Assembly: GCA_035632955.1 (NCBI GenBank)
Contig: DASQFU010000031.1
Coordinates: 1-11,100, forward strand
Direction of reading: 5' to 3'
DNA from: DASQFU01 sp035632955
GTDB taxonomy: Bacteria > Eisenbacteria > RBG-16-71-46
DNA length: 11,100 bases
Shown: positions 4,962 through 11,100 of the stretch, piece by piece
How the letters are laid out: each line of letters begins with the position of its first letter
Position numbering within the stretch: the first letter of the stretch is position 1
Program-made: the position numbers and the translations under genes
Notes under the pieces: generated by a model
Databases searched by the model: none
What the model saw: only the letters and a program-made list of their open reading frames with translations
What the model was told of the DNA's origin: nothing

Positions 4962-6959
4962 GTGGGGGCGCGGAGCTCGGCACCGGCATTTCTCGCTCTT
5001 GCGGCCGGGCGTTTGCTCGCGTGGACGCTGATAGCCGCTGGTGTGCTCGCCGGCGCGGCGGGAGCGGACGCTAAAACGACCGGGGCCGACTCGATCCGCT
5101 ACGCGGTGCGCATCACCGACGTCAACCGCGTCGGTCTGACGACCTCCAACTACGGCTTCTTCGGCAACAACTTCAACTCCCGGAGCCCGTCGTTCGAGTT
5201 CCCGCTCGGCTCCGGGCTCGAGCACATGTCGCGCGCCGGACTGTGGGTGGGCGCCGTCGCGTTCGGCGAGACCGAACGCTTCACCGGCGTCTCGACCGCG
5301 ATCATCGACAACTCACAAGGCACCAATGCGCTCGCCGAGACCGAGTTCACGCCGGCGAGCGACGCGATCCGCGAGCGCTCGCGGATCCTCAACGATAGTT
5401 TCTATTCGCCGGACGCGATCTCCGATCAGGATCTCGACGGGGAATACTCCGATCGTCCTGCGCGCGGACCGGCGGGCCCGCAAGGGGAGCGGCATCGCCC
5501 GCTGAGCGTGCTGGTCCGCCAGCGAATGCTCGGCTTCTCGTTGCCGGCGGCCGAGGACTTCGTGGTCGCCCAGTTCACGATCGTCAATCAGGGGCCGCCG
5601 CTGCAGGACGTCTACGTCGGTCTGTACGCGCAGCTCGTGAGCGGGAACAAGCAGGCGTACTCCGGCTGGCCGCCCTCCACGACCAGCGGCCCCGGCTCCT
5701 GGTACTACAAGACCTACGTCGACTACGATTCCACGCGCCGGCTCTACCGCGAGCACTACTGCGCGATGCTGCCGTTTCCCGACGCGTGCAACTTTCCCTA
5801 CTGTCCGCCGTGGGCCGCCGTTCAGCTCCTCGCGGTCCGGCCCGACACGATCGCGAGCAAGACCGTGAGCCTGAACTGGTGGTCGTACAGCCCCGGCGAC
5901 ACGGCGCGCGACACCGATGCCGAGCGTTACGTCGTGCTCAACAACGGCGCGCGGATGGATCCGCGGGGCTGTATCCCCGGCGGGCAGTGCTCGCCGATCA
6001 TGGTGCTCTCGGTCGGGCCGTTCGCGGTGCTGAACCTGGGTGACAGCGTGACCGTGGACTATGCGTTCGTCGGCGGCGACGACGAGCAGGAGCTGCTCGA
6101 CAGCGCAGACTTCGCGCAGTTCGCCTCCGACATCGGCTATCGGCTGCCCGCTCCGCCGCCCTCGCCGCGCGTCCACGTTGAGACCGGGCATGGCCGCGTG
6201 GATTTCTACTGGAACGATTCGCCCGAGACTGCGGAAGACCCGACGAGTCCCGCCCCCGGCCAGCGCGACTTCGAGGGCTATCGCCTGTACCTCGGTCTCG
6301 ACCGCCAGCGCCCGAATCGCATCGCTCAGTTCGACCTGGTCGACACCACCGGCTTCAACACCGGCCTCGACGCGGTGCGGCTCGCGACGCCGCGGGTCGT
6401 GGACGGCGTGACCTACCGGTATCACTACGCCGTCACCGGCTTGCGCGACGGATTCAGCTACTACGGCGCGGTGACGAGCTACGACACCGGCGACGATCAG
6501 GTGGCCAGCCTCGAGAGCGGTCTCGGCCAGAACAAGTTCCAGGCGGTGCCGTCTCCGGCTCCGGGCGAACGCGCGGGGGTTCAGGTGTTTCCGAATCCGT
6601 ATCGCGTGGAAGCCCGCTGGGACCAGGGCTCGCTGGTGCGCGATCACTATCTCTGGTTCGCGAACCTTCCCGGTCGCGCCGTGCTGCGGATCTACACCGT
6701 GGCCGGAGACCAGATCTTCGAGACCCGGTTCAACGGCTCGAGCTACCGCGGGGAGGGGGCGCGCGGCCTCTACGATCCGCGCCAGGACCTGGACACCGCG
6801 GCGCCCCGGCTCTCCGGAGCCAGCTTCGCCTGGGACCTCATCAGCGATCACGGTCAGGCTGTGGCCACCGGCCTCTACTTGTACGCGGTCGAGGATCTCG
6901 ATTCGGGATCGGTCACGCGCGGGAAGTTCCTGGTGGTGAAGTCGGATCGCGAGAACTGA
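4962..6959 (+). CDS. Secreted protein with FN3-like region and type IX-like C-terminal domain, function unknown
   Basis: Encodes 665 residues from GTG 4962, one base after the adenosine deaminase stop; TTG 5013 is an alternative start. Residues 1-37 form a long signal peptide ending ADA|KT, with no lipobox. Residues 40-390 are beta-rich and not recognised; they include a DQDLDGEYSD segment (155-164) that resembles a calcium-binding loop and five cysteines (267, 276, 281, 337, 343) that may form disulphides. Residues about 403-510 look fibronectin-III-like (FEGYRLYLG, YRYHYAVTGL). Residues about 541-665 resemble the FlgD-Ig or type IX sorting fold: FPNPYR (543-548), LRIYTVAGDQIFE, FAWDL, ATGLYLYAVED, GKFLVVK. 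In Bacteroidota such domains direct cargo through the type IX secretion system to the surface. A PorV-like gene two genes downstream fits that role, though no core secretion gene is present. It may be an adhesin, binding protein or enzyme. Confidence 0.75.
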   Translation: MGARSSAPAFLALAAGRLLAWTLIAAGVLAGAAGADAKTTGADSIRYAVRITDVNRVGLTTSNYGFFGNNFNSRSPSFEFPLGSGLEHMSRAGLWVGAVAFGETERFTGVSTAIIDNSQGTNALAETEFTPASDAIRERSRILNDSFYSPDAISDQDLDGEYSDRPARGPAGPQGERHRPLSVLVRQRMLGFSLPAAEDFVVAQFTIVNQGPPLQDVYVGLYAQLVSGNKQAYSGWPPSTTSGPGSWYYKTYVDYDSTRRLYREHYCAMLPFPDACNFPYCPPWAAVQLLAVRPDTIASKTVSLNWWSYSPGDTARDTDAERYVVLNNGARMDPRGCIPGGQCSPIMVLSVGPFAVLNLGDSVTVDYAFVGGDDEQELLDSADFAQFASDIGYRLPAPPPSPRVHVETGHGRVDFYWNDSPETAEDPTSPAPGQRDFEGYRLYLGLDRQRPNRIAQFDLVDTTGFNTGLDAVRLATPRVVDGVTYRYHYAVTGLRDGFSYYGAVTSYDTGDDQVASLESGLGQNKFQAVPSPAPGERAGVQVFPNPYRVEARWDQGSLVRDHYLWFANLPGRAVLRIYTVAGDQIFETRFNGSSYRGEGARGLYDPRQDLDTAAPRLSGASFAWDLISDHGQAVATGLYLYAVEDLDSGSVTRGKFLVVKSDREN

Positions 6960-7037
6960 CCGGCCGCCGGCCGATCGGCACGACCCCGGCATGTCCGGCA
7001 ACCCGCGATTCTGCACATCGTTTCGCTTGGTGGGCTA

Positions 7038-7057
7038 TGACCCTTCTGCTAGGGTCA
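7038..7057 (+). promoter_or_regulatory. Hairpin upstream of the receptor gene, with a competing third arm
   Basis: TGACCCT (7038-7044) and AGGGTCA (7051-7057) form a perfect 7-bp inverted repeat with a 6-nt loop. GACCCT recurs at 7071-7076 and could pair with AGGGTC (7051-7056) instead, so two exclusive hairpins are possible just before the start codons at 7078 and 7093. GGGCCC (7059-7064) lies between them. No T-tract follows. It could be an operator, an RNA leader element or chance; weak -35/-10-like hexamers (7027-7032, 7050-7055) overlap it. Confidence 0.3.
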
Positions 7058-7092
7058 AGGGCCCAGTTTCGACCCTGATGACTCCCGATCTC

Positions 7093-9840
7093 ATGAGACG
7101 AGCCCCGCTCACGCCCCTGGCACTGTTGCTGTGCTTCCTGGCTGCTCCGGCCCTCGCACAGGATCGGGGCGGGCTGTCGGGTCGCGTGTCCGACAAGCGG
7201 ACCGGGCACGCGCTGCCGTTCGCCTCGGTGACGGTGATGGGCGCCCAGAAGGGTGGACTGACCGACTCCGAAGGCCAGTTCCTCATCACCGGCCTGCCGC
7301 CCGGCACCTACGACGTCCGGGTCCAGTTCCTCGGCTACCGGCTCGAGACGCGGCCCGGCGTGGTCATCACCTCCGGCAAAACCGCGCAGGCCAACTTCAC
7401 GCTCGAAGACATAGTCGTGCGCCAGGAGAAGACCGTCGAGGTCACGGCCGAGCGGCGCCTGGTCGAGGTCAGGCAGGGCGCCACGATCCGCAGTGTGTCC
7501 GCAGCCGAGATCCGCAATCTGCCGGTACAAACAATTGGCGAGGTGCTGCAGCAGCAGGCCGGGATCACGAGCGACGCCGACCAGATCCACGTCCGCGGCG
7601 GTCGCACCGACGAGACCGTGTTCATCGTCAACGGCGTCACGAATCGGGATCTCGTGACCGGCCAATCGACGGCGGGACAGCTCAACGCCCGCTCGGTGGC
7701 CGAGATCAACGTCGCCACCGGCGCCTACGACGTGCGCTATGGCAACGCGCTCTCGGGCGTCGTCGAAGTGAAGCTCAAGGAAGGCACCGACCGGTTCGAA
7801 GGCGGCCTGACGACGACCGCCGGCAGCTTCGGCGGCCGCGCCGTACAGGCCGTGATTGGCGGCCCCGATCCTGTGTGGAAGCCGCTGCTCGGCGTGGTCG
7901 GCGTCAATCTGCCGGGCACCGTGTCCTCGATCCTGGACATCTCCGCGAACTTCCTGGCGACCCGCTTCCCGAACATCACCGAGATCGACGGCAGGCCGCG
8001 GCTGTGCTCGAGCTACGAGGACGCGCTGTTCGGTGCGCGGTTCACCTACAGCGACTTCTTCACTCCTTCCGAGGACAACCGCTGGGCCGCACGCTACGGG
8101 CTCGCCTGGAAACCCAACACCAGTGACAAGCTGTCGTTCTCATTGTCGAAACGGATCGCGATCGACCAGGGCTTTAGCCGCGTGTTCCTCAATGCGTCCG
8201 GCGACCTTTCGGAGCCGGCCTATCCCTGGCAGTGGTCACGGCGCATCGAGCACGCGCCGACGATCTTCGAGGACAACGTGCAGGGCTCGCTGCAGTGGCG
8301 GCGCACGATCTCGACCACCGGCTACACCGAGCTCCAGCTGTCCCGTTACTTCTTCGCGCAGCGGCAGGACGTGATGTGCAAGCACTGGAGCGAGTTCGAG
8401 GAGCCGGGCGAGCTGTCGCTGCCGGACAGCAGCCAGCGCGCCGACTTCTTCATCAACTCCGGCGACTACAACGTCTGGCAGGACCGGCGGACGCTCACGT
8501 ACGGCCTGCAGTGGAGCTTGCTGCAGCGCCTCCGCCGCCACGAGCTCGAGGTCGGCTTCGACCACGATCTGCAGACCGTTCAGTACCTGACCGTCGAAGA
8601 CCCGTGGGAGTTCGATCCGGACGGTCTCGGCGGCGCCCACGACCTGTGGCGCGTGCACCCCTGGGTCGGCAACGTCTATGTGCGCGACCGGCTGGAATAC
8701 GAAGGCTTCACCGCCAACGTCGGGTTACGCGCCGACTACTGGTTCCTGGGCCGCGAGGCGGAGCGTGCGCTCGCGGACACCGCCAACCAGAACATCAGCA
8801 CGGCGACGCGCGAGGAGTTCTTCGAAGACACGCACTCGTTCTTCGGGCGGCGGTTCAAGATGCACGTCTCGCCGCGCGTGATCGTGGCGCACCCGATCAC
8901 CGAGAACAGCAGCTTCTTCTTCAACTACGGCCAGTTCACGCAGAACCCGTCCTATCGCTACGTCTACTCGAAGCTCACCTCGGTTTCGAGCGAGTCCTTC
9001 CCGCTGCTCGGCAACCCGAACCTCAATCCACAGGTGTCGGTCAACTACGAGGTCGGCGCCAAGCACCAATTCCATCCGGTGGCGGCGGTCAACGCCACGT
9101 TCTTCGTCAAGGACATCTACGACTACCCGGTGGCGACCACGTTCAAGCGCTCGCAAGGGGAGAGCCTGGTCGACATCTTCGTCTACCTCAACGGCCACTT
9201 CGCGCGCTCGAAAGGCTTCGAGATCGAGTTCGAGAAGCGGCGCAGCAACCACTGGTCGGGGAAGATCTCCTACACGTTCCAGCAGACCAAGGGGAAGAGC
9301 AGCGACGCGAACGAGCAGAAGATCGTCCAGGAGAACGGCGGCGACGCGGCGGAAACCCGTCTCTCCGAGACGTTCGTGCGCTGGAACCGCCCCCACAAGC
9401 TCGCGGCCCATTTCGACGTGCGCTACGACGACGAGGGGCCGTCGGGCTGGAGCTGGCTCAAGCACTCCGGCCTCAACGTGTTTTTTCAGGGCGAGGCGGG
9501 CCGTGCCTATACGCCCATCAACCTGGTGTCCACCCAGGCGGCGGAGCCGTTCTCGAAGAACGGACTGTTCCAGACGACGATGGACCTGAAGGTCAACCGC
9601 TACCTCAAGATTGGCGGCCAGCGCCTGGACCTGAGCCTGGCCGCGCTCAACGTGTTCGACAACCGGGTGATCCGGCGCGTGGATCGGGTCACCGGAGAAG
9701 GCCGTGTGTGGGGGGAGGGTGAGTACGATCCGCGTTTCTTCCCGGACCTCAACGAGTACGTGCGCATTTCGGAAGTCGAGGATCCGTCCAACTACGACGC
9801 GGGGGCGCAGTGGAGGCTGGCGCTTGACTACGACTTCTAG
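7093..9840 (+). CDS. TonB-dependent outer-membrane receptor with carboxypeptidase-regulatory-like N-terminal domain
   Basis: Encodes 915 residues from ATG 7093. Signal peptide 1-22 ends PALA|QD. A carboxypeptidase-regulatory-like beta-sandwich spans about 28-104 (LSGRVSDKRTGHALPFASV, TDSEGQFLITGLPPGTYDVR). A TonB-box-like EKTVEVTA (112-119) and the plug domain (about 120-231: IRNLPVQTIGEVLQQQAGI, HVRGGRTDETVFIVNG, YGNALSGVVEVKLKEG) follow. The remainder is a large beta-barrel ending in aromatic-rich LALDYDF, as expected for insertion by the Bam machinery. Such receptors import ligands using TonB energy; the substrate is not evident. No SusD-type partner lies next to it, so it is not a standard SusCD pair. 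ATG 7078 is an equally open start adding five residues; ATG 6991 would put 34 residues before the signal peptide and is unlikely. It follows a 133-bp gap and overlaps the PorV-like gene by 17 bp. Confidence 0.93.
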   Translation: MRRAPLTPLALLLCFLAAPALAQDRGGLSGRVSDKRTGHALPFASVTVMGAQKGGLTDSEGQFLITGLPPGTYDVRVQFLGYRLETRPGVVITSGKTAQANFTLEDIVVRQEKTVEVTAERRLVEVRQGATIRSVSAAEIRNLPVQTIGEVLQQQAGITSDADQIHVRGGRTDETVFIVNGVTNRDLVTGQSTAGQLNARSVAEINVATGAYDVRYGNALSGVVEVKLKEGTDRFEGGLTTTAGSFGGRAVQAVIGGPDPVWKPLLGVVGVNLPGTVSSILDISANFLATRFPNITEIDGRPRLCSSYEDALFGARFTYSDFFTPSEDNRWAARYGLAWKPNTSDKLSFSLSKRIAIDQGFSRVFLNASGDLSEPAYPWQWSRRIEHAPTIFEDNVQGSLQWRRTISTTGYTELQLSRYFFAQRQDVMCKHWSEFEEPGELSLPDSSQRADFFINSGDYNVWQDRRTLTYGLQWSLLQRLRRHELEVGFDHDLQTVQYLTVEDPWEFDPDGLGGAHDLWRVHPWVGNVYVRDRLEYEGFTANVGLRADYWFLGREAERALADTANQNISTATREEFFEDTHSFFGRRFKMHVSPRVIVAHPITENSSFFFNYGQFTQNPSYRYVYSKLTSVSSESFPLLGNPNLNPQVSVNYEVGAKHQFHPVAAVNATFFVKDIYDYPVATTFKRSQGESLVDIFVYLNGHFARSKGFEIEFEKRRSNHWSGKISYTFQQTKGKSSDANEQKIVQENGGDAAETRLSETFVRWNRPHKLAAHFDVRYDDEGPSGWSWLKHSGLNVFFQGEAGRAYTPINLVSTQAAEPFSKNGLFQTTMDLKVNRYLKIGGQRLDLSLAALNVFDNRVIRRVDRVTGEGRVWGEGEYDPRFFPDLNEYVRISEVEDPSNYDAGAQWRLALDYDF
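9812..9816 (+). promoter_or_regulatory. Ribosome binding site inside the receptor gene deciding a TTG start
   Basis: GGAGG, a strong Shine-Dalgarno, lies in the last codons of the receptor gene, 7 nt before TTG 9824. It selects the TTG as start of the PorV-like gene and implies translational coupling with the receptor. Confidence 0.75.
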
Positions 9841-10843
9841 CCGTCGGGCGTCCGCGCTGCGAGCCGCTGCATTGGCGGCGTTTCTGGTGCTCGGTCAGGC
9901 GCGAGCGTCCGACGCCCAGTTCACGCTCGGCGACCAGCGCGCCGGGACGTCGTCCGGCACGTTCCTGAAGATCGCCGTCGGAGCGCGCGCGACCGGTCTC
10001 GGCGAGGCGTTCGTGGCGGTGGCGAACGACCCGAGCGCGATCTACTGGAACCCGGCCGGTCTGGCGTCGCTGCAACGCCAGGAGGTCGCGTTCTCGCACG
10101 TCGAGTGGCCGGCCGACATCGCCTTCGAGCATCTGACCTACGTGCTGCCGGTGCGCCGGCTCGGCGGATCGCTCGCGTTCCAGCTCGGGGTTCTGTCCAC
10201 CGAGATCGAGGAGACCACGGAGTTCCAGCCGTTCGGCACCGGGCGCTCGTTCTTCTATTCCGATCTCGTCGCCGGCGCCGCGTACGCGCGCCGCTGGACC
10301 GACAAGCTGCTGGTGGGCGCCGGCGCCAAGTACGTGCGAGAGGATCTCGGGGAGGATGTGGGCGGTCCCGTGACCAACGCCGTGCTCGTGGACATCGGCT
10401 CGATCTACTACCTGGGATACGGCAGCGTCCGCATCGCCACCTCGTTGTCGAACTTTGGCTCGGAGCTCAAGCCTTCCGGCGACTTCGTCTCGCCGACCAC
10501 GGGCGAGGTGCGCTCGTACGACGGCTTCGACCCGCCGACGGTGTTCCGCTACGGCCTCGCGTTCGAGCCGCTCGAAACCGCGGTCCAGCGCGTGACGACG
10601 TCGCTCGAGATCAATCAGCCGGCGGACAACGCCCAGGTCATCAAGACCGGGGTCGAGTGGACCTGGCTCAAGCGAATGGCGCTGCGCACCGGCTACAACT
10701 TCAACTCTGACGCCCTCAAGTTCTCCGCCGGCGCGGGCGTGTTCGCGGTGCTCGGGGGCTGGCAGGGAACGCTCGACTACGCCTACACCGACGGCGGTCC
10801 TCTGGGCGCCATCAACCGCGTCACGTTGGGGATGAGGTTCTGA
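9824..10843 (+). CDS. PorV/PorQ-family outer-membrane beta-barrel protein
   Basis: Encodes 339 residues from TTG 9824. GGAGG 7 nt upstream and the signal peptide that follows (RRASALRAAALAAFLVLG, probable cleavage near SDAQ|FTLG) support this start over an ATG at 9704, which would add 40 residues of out-of-frame receptor sequence. The mature N-terminus has the PorV/PorQ hallmark: FLKIAVGARATGLGEAFVAV, then NDPSAIYWNPAGLASL. Alternating amphipathic strands and a terminal Phe (TLGMRF) indicate an outer-membrane barrel of the FadL-like superfamily. In Bacteroidota, PorV shuttles type IX cargo to the attachment complex, while PorQ-like members are less understood. The upstream protein with a type IX-like C-terminal domain makes an export role reasonable here, but core genes are not seen. 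It overlaps the receptor by 17 bp and the lipoprotein gene by 1 bp. Confidence 0.9.
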   Translation: MTTTSSRRASALRAAALAAFLVLGQARASDAQFTLGDQRAGTSSGTFLKIAVGARATGLGEAFVAVANDPSAIYWNPAGLASLQRQEVAFSHVEWPADIAFEHLTYVLPVRRLGGSLAFQLGVLSTEIEETTEFQPFGTGRSFFYSDLVAGAAYARRWTDKLLVGAGAKYVREDLGEDVGGPVTNAVLVDIGSIYYLGYGSVRIATSLSNFGSELKPSGDFVSPTTGEVRSYDGFDPPTVFRYGLAFEPLETAVQRVTTSLEINQPADNAQVIKTGVEWTWLKRMALRTGYNFNSDALKFSAGAGVFAVLGGWQGTLDYAYTDGGPLGAINRVTLGMRF

Positions 10844-11100
10844 TGCGCCGCGTGGTTCCCCGCGCGGCCGCGCTGCTCGCCGCCGCCGCACTGTGCTTTG
10901 GCTGCGGCGCTCCGTTCAAGCTCCCGAACGAGGTCGACCGCGGCCGGCCGATCCCGAGCGACGAGAGCTACCAGATGATCGCGACCTGGACCGGCATGAC
11001 GGGCGTGAACGACATCCTGCTCGCGAGCCAGGGCATCGGTTCCCAGCTGTTCATCCTGTTCAAGCGCGAGGGCACGGGAACAGCCTCGCGCGGCGAAGTG
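10843..11100 (+). CDS. Probable lipoprotein, 5' part only, function unknown
   Basis: The first 86 codons are present and the gene runs off the right edge. The ATG overlaps the PorV-like stop as TGATG, with GAGG 5 nt upstream (10834-10837). Residues 1-20 are a basic then Ala/Leu-rich signal sequence leading to C21. The context LCFG|C has Gly at -1 and Leu at -4, an imperfect lipobox, so lipidation is likely but not certain. After it comes a Pro/charged linker and a segment (YQMIATWTGMTGVNDILLAS, then QLFILFKREG) with alternating hydrophobic residues that could be the first blades of a beta-propeller; this is a guess from pattern only. The tight overlap indicates it belongs with the receptor and PorV-like protein as a surface module. 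Confidence 0.75.
   Translation, partial: MRRVVPRAAALLAAAALCFGCGAPFKLPNEVDRGRPIPSDESYQMIATWTGMTGVNDILLASQGIGSQLFILFKREGTGTASRGEV

Noticed and set aside
6960..6978. GC palindromes after the secreted-protein stop as a terminator
   Set aside because: CCGGCCGCCGG and CCGATCGG are short and have no T-tract, so they are not distinguishable from chance at this GC content.
5313..7016. A 567-residue minus-strand open frame opposite the secreted protein
   Set aside because: Composition is shadow-like (His/Arg/Val-rich), without motifs, and the plus strand has a signal peptide and C-terminal domain.
6991..7092. ATG 6991 as the receptor start
   Set aside because: It would place 34 non-hydrophobic residues ahead of a well-formed signal peptide and include the upstream hairpin in the coding region.
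8232..9722. A 496-residue plus-strand open frame inside the receptor gene
   Set aside because: It lies out of frame within a complete TonB-dependent receptor and is Arg/Pro-rich without domain features.
9704..9823. ATG 9704 as the start of the PorV-like gene
   Set aside because: The added 40 residues are out-of-frame receptor sequence, and a strong GGAGG selects TTG 9824 directly before the signal peptide.
1..11100. tRNA, rRNA, insertion sequences, integrase or attachment sites
   Set aside because: No cloverleaf, rRNA-like stretch, transposase motif or terminal inverted repeats were seen; nearly all sequence is covered by genes.

Overview
The window is high-GC, gene-dense bacterial chromosome. 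An outer-membrane module ties it to a diderm: a TonB-dependent receptor, a PorV/PorQ-family barrel, a secreted protein with a type IX-like C-terminal domain, and a probable lipoprotein. PorV-like barrels and FPNPY-type C-terminal domains at high GC suggest a lineage near the FCB group, such as Eisenbacteria-like or Gemmatimonadota-like bacteria. This placement is inference from gene content; no phylogenetic marker is present.

Left part, 1-3080. The window opens with the last 42 codons of a plus-strand glycogen debranching enzyme. It meets a minus-strand group that reads from right to left: an M16-family peptidase homologue that has lost the HxxEH zinc motif (3080-1707), uridine kinase (1671-1006), the wreck of a SulP anion transporter (1006-612) and a small cupin protein (542-165). 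The SulP remnant joins the family's N-terminus directly to the end of its STAS domain. It has one extra single-base frameshift and no normal start codon.

Centre, 3081-3261. This is a divergent promoter region with a good -10/-35 candidate on each strand and four copies of GCGAGCA between them. The plus promoter would start transcription almost at the ATG of the next gene, so that mRNA may be leaderless.

Right part, 3262-11100. Six plus-strand genes follow in close order: an RpiB/LacAB-family sugar-phosphate isomerase with a microcompartment-style targeting peptide and an altered active-site loop, adenosine deaminase, a secreted FN3-like/type IX-like CTD protein, a TonB-dependent receptor with an N-terminal carboxypeptidase-regulatory-like domain, a PorV/PorQ-like barrel, and the start of a probable lipoprotein. 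Most junctions are tight: 31 bp, 1 bp, a 17-bp overlap and a 1-bp overlap. The exception is the 133-bp gap before the receptor, which holds a hairpin and may carry its own promoter.

Taken together, uridine kinase, adenosine deaminase and the isomerase point to nucleoside and pentose-phosphate metabolism. The downstream genes look like a cell-surface binding, uptake or export module. Whether the two halves work together is not shown by the sequence. The most notable items are the isomerase with its N-terminal peptide and missing catalytic cysteine, and the collapsed SulP gene.
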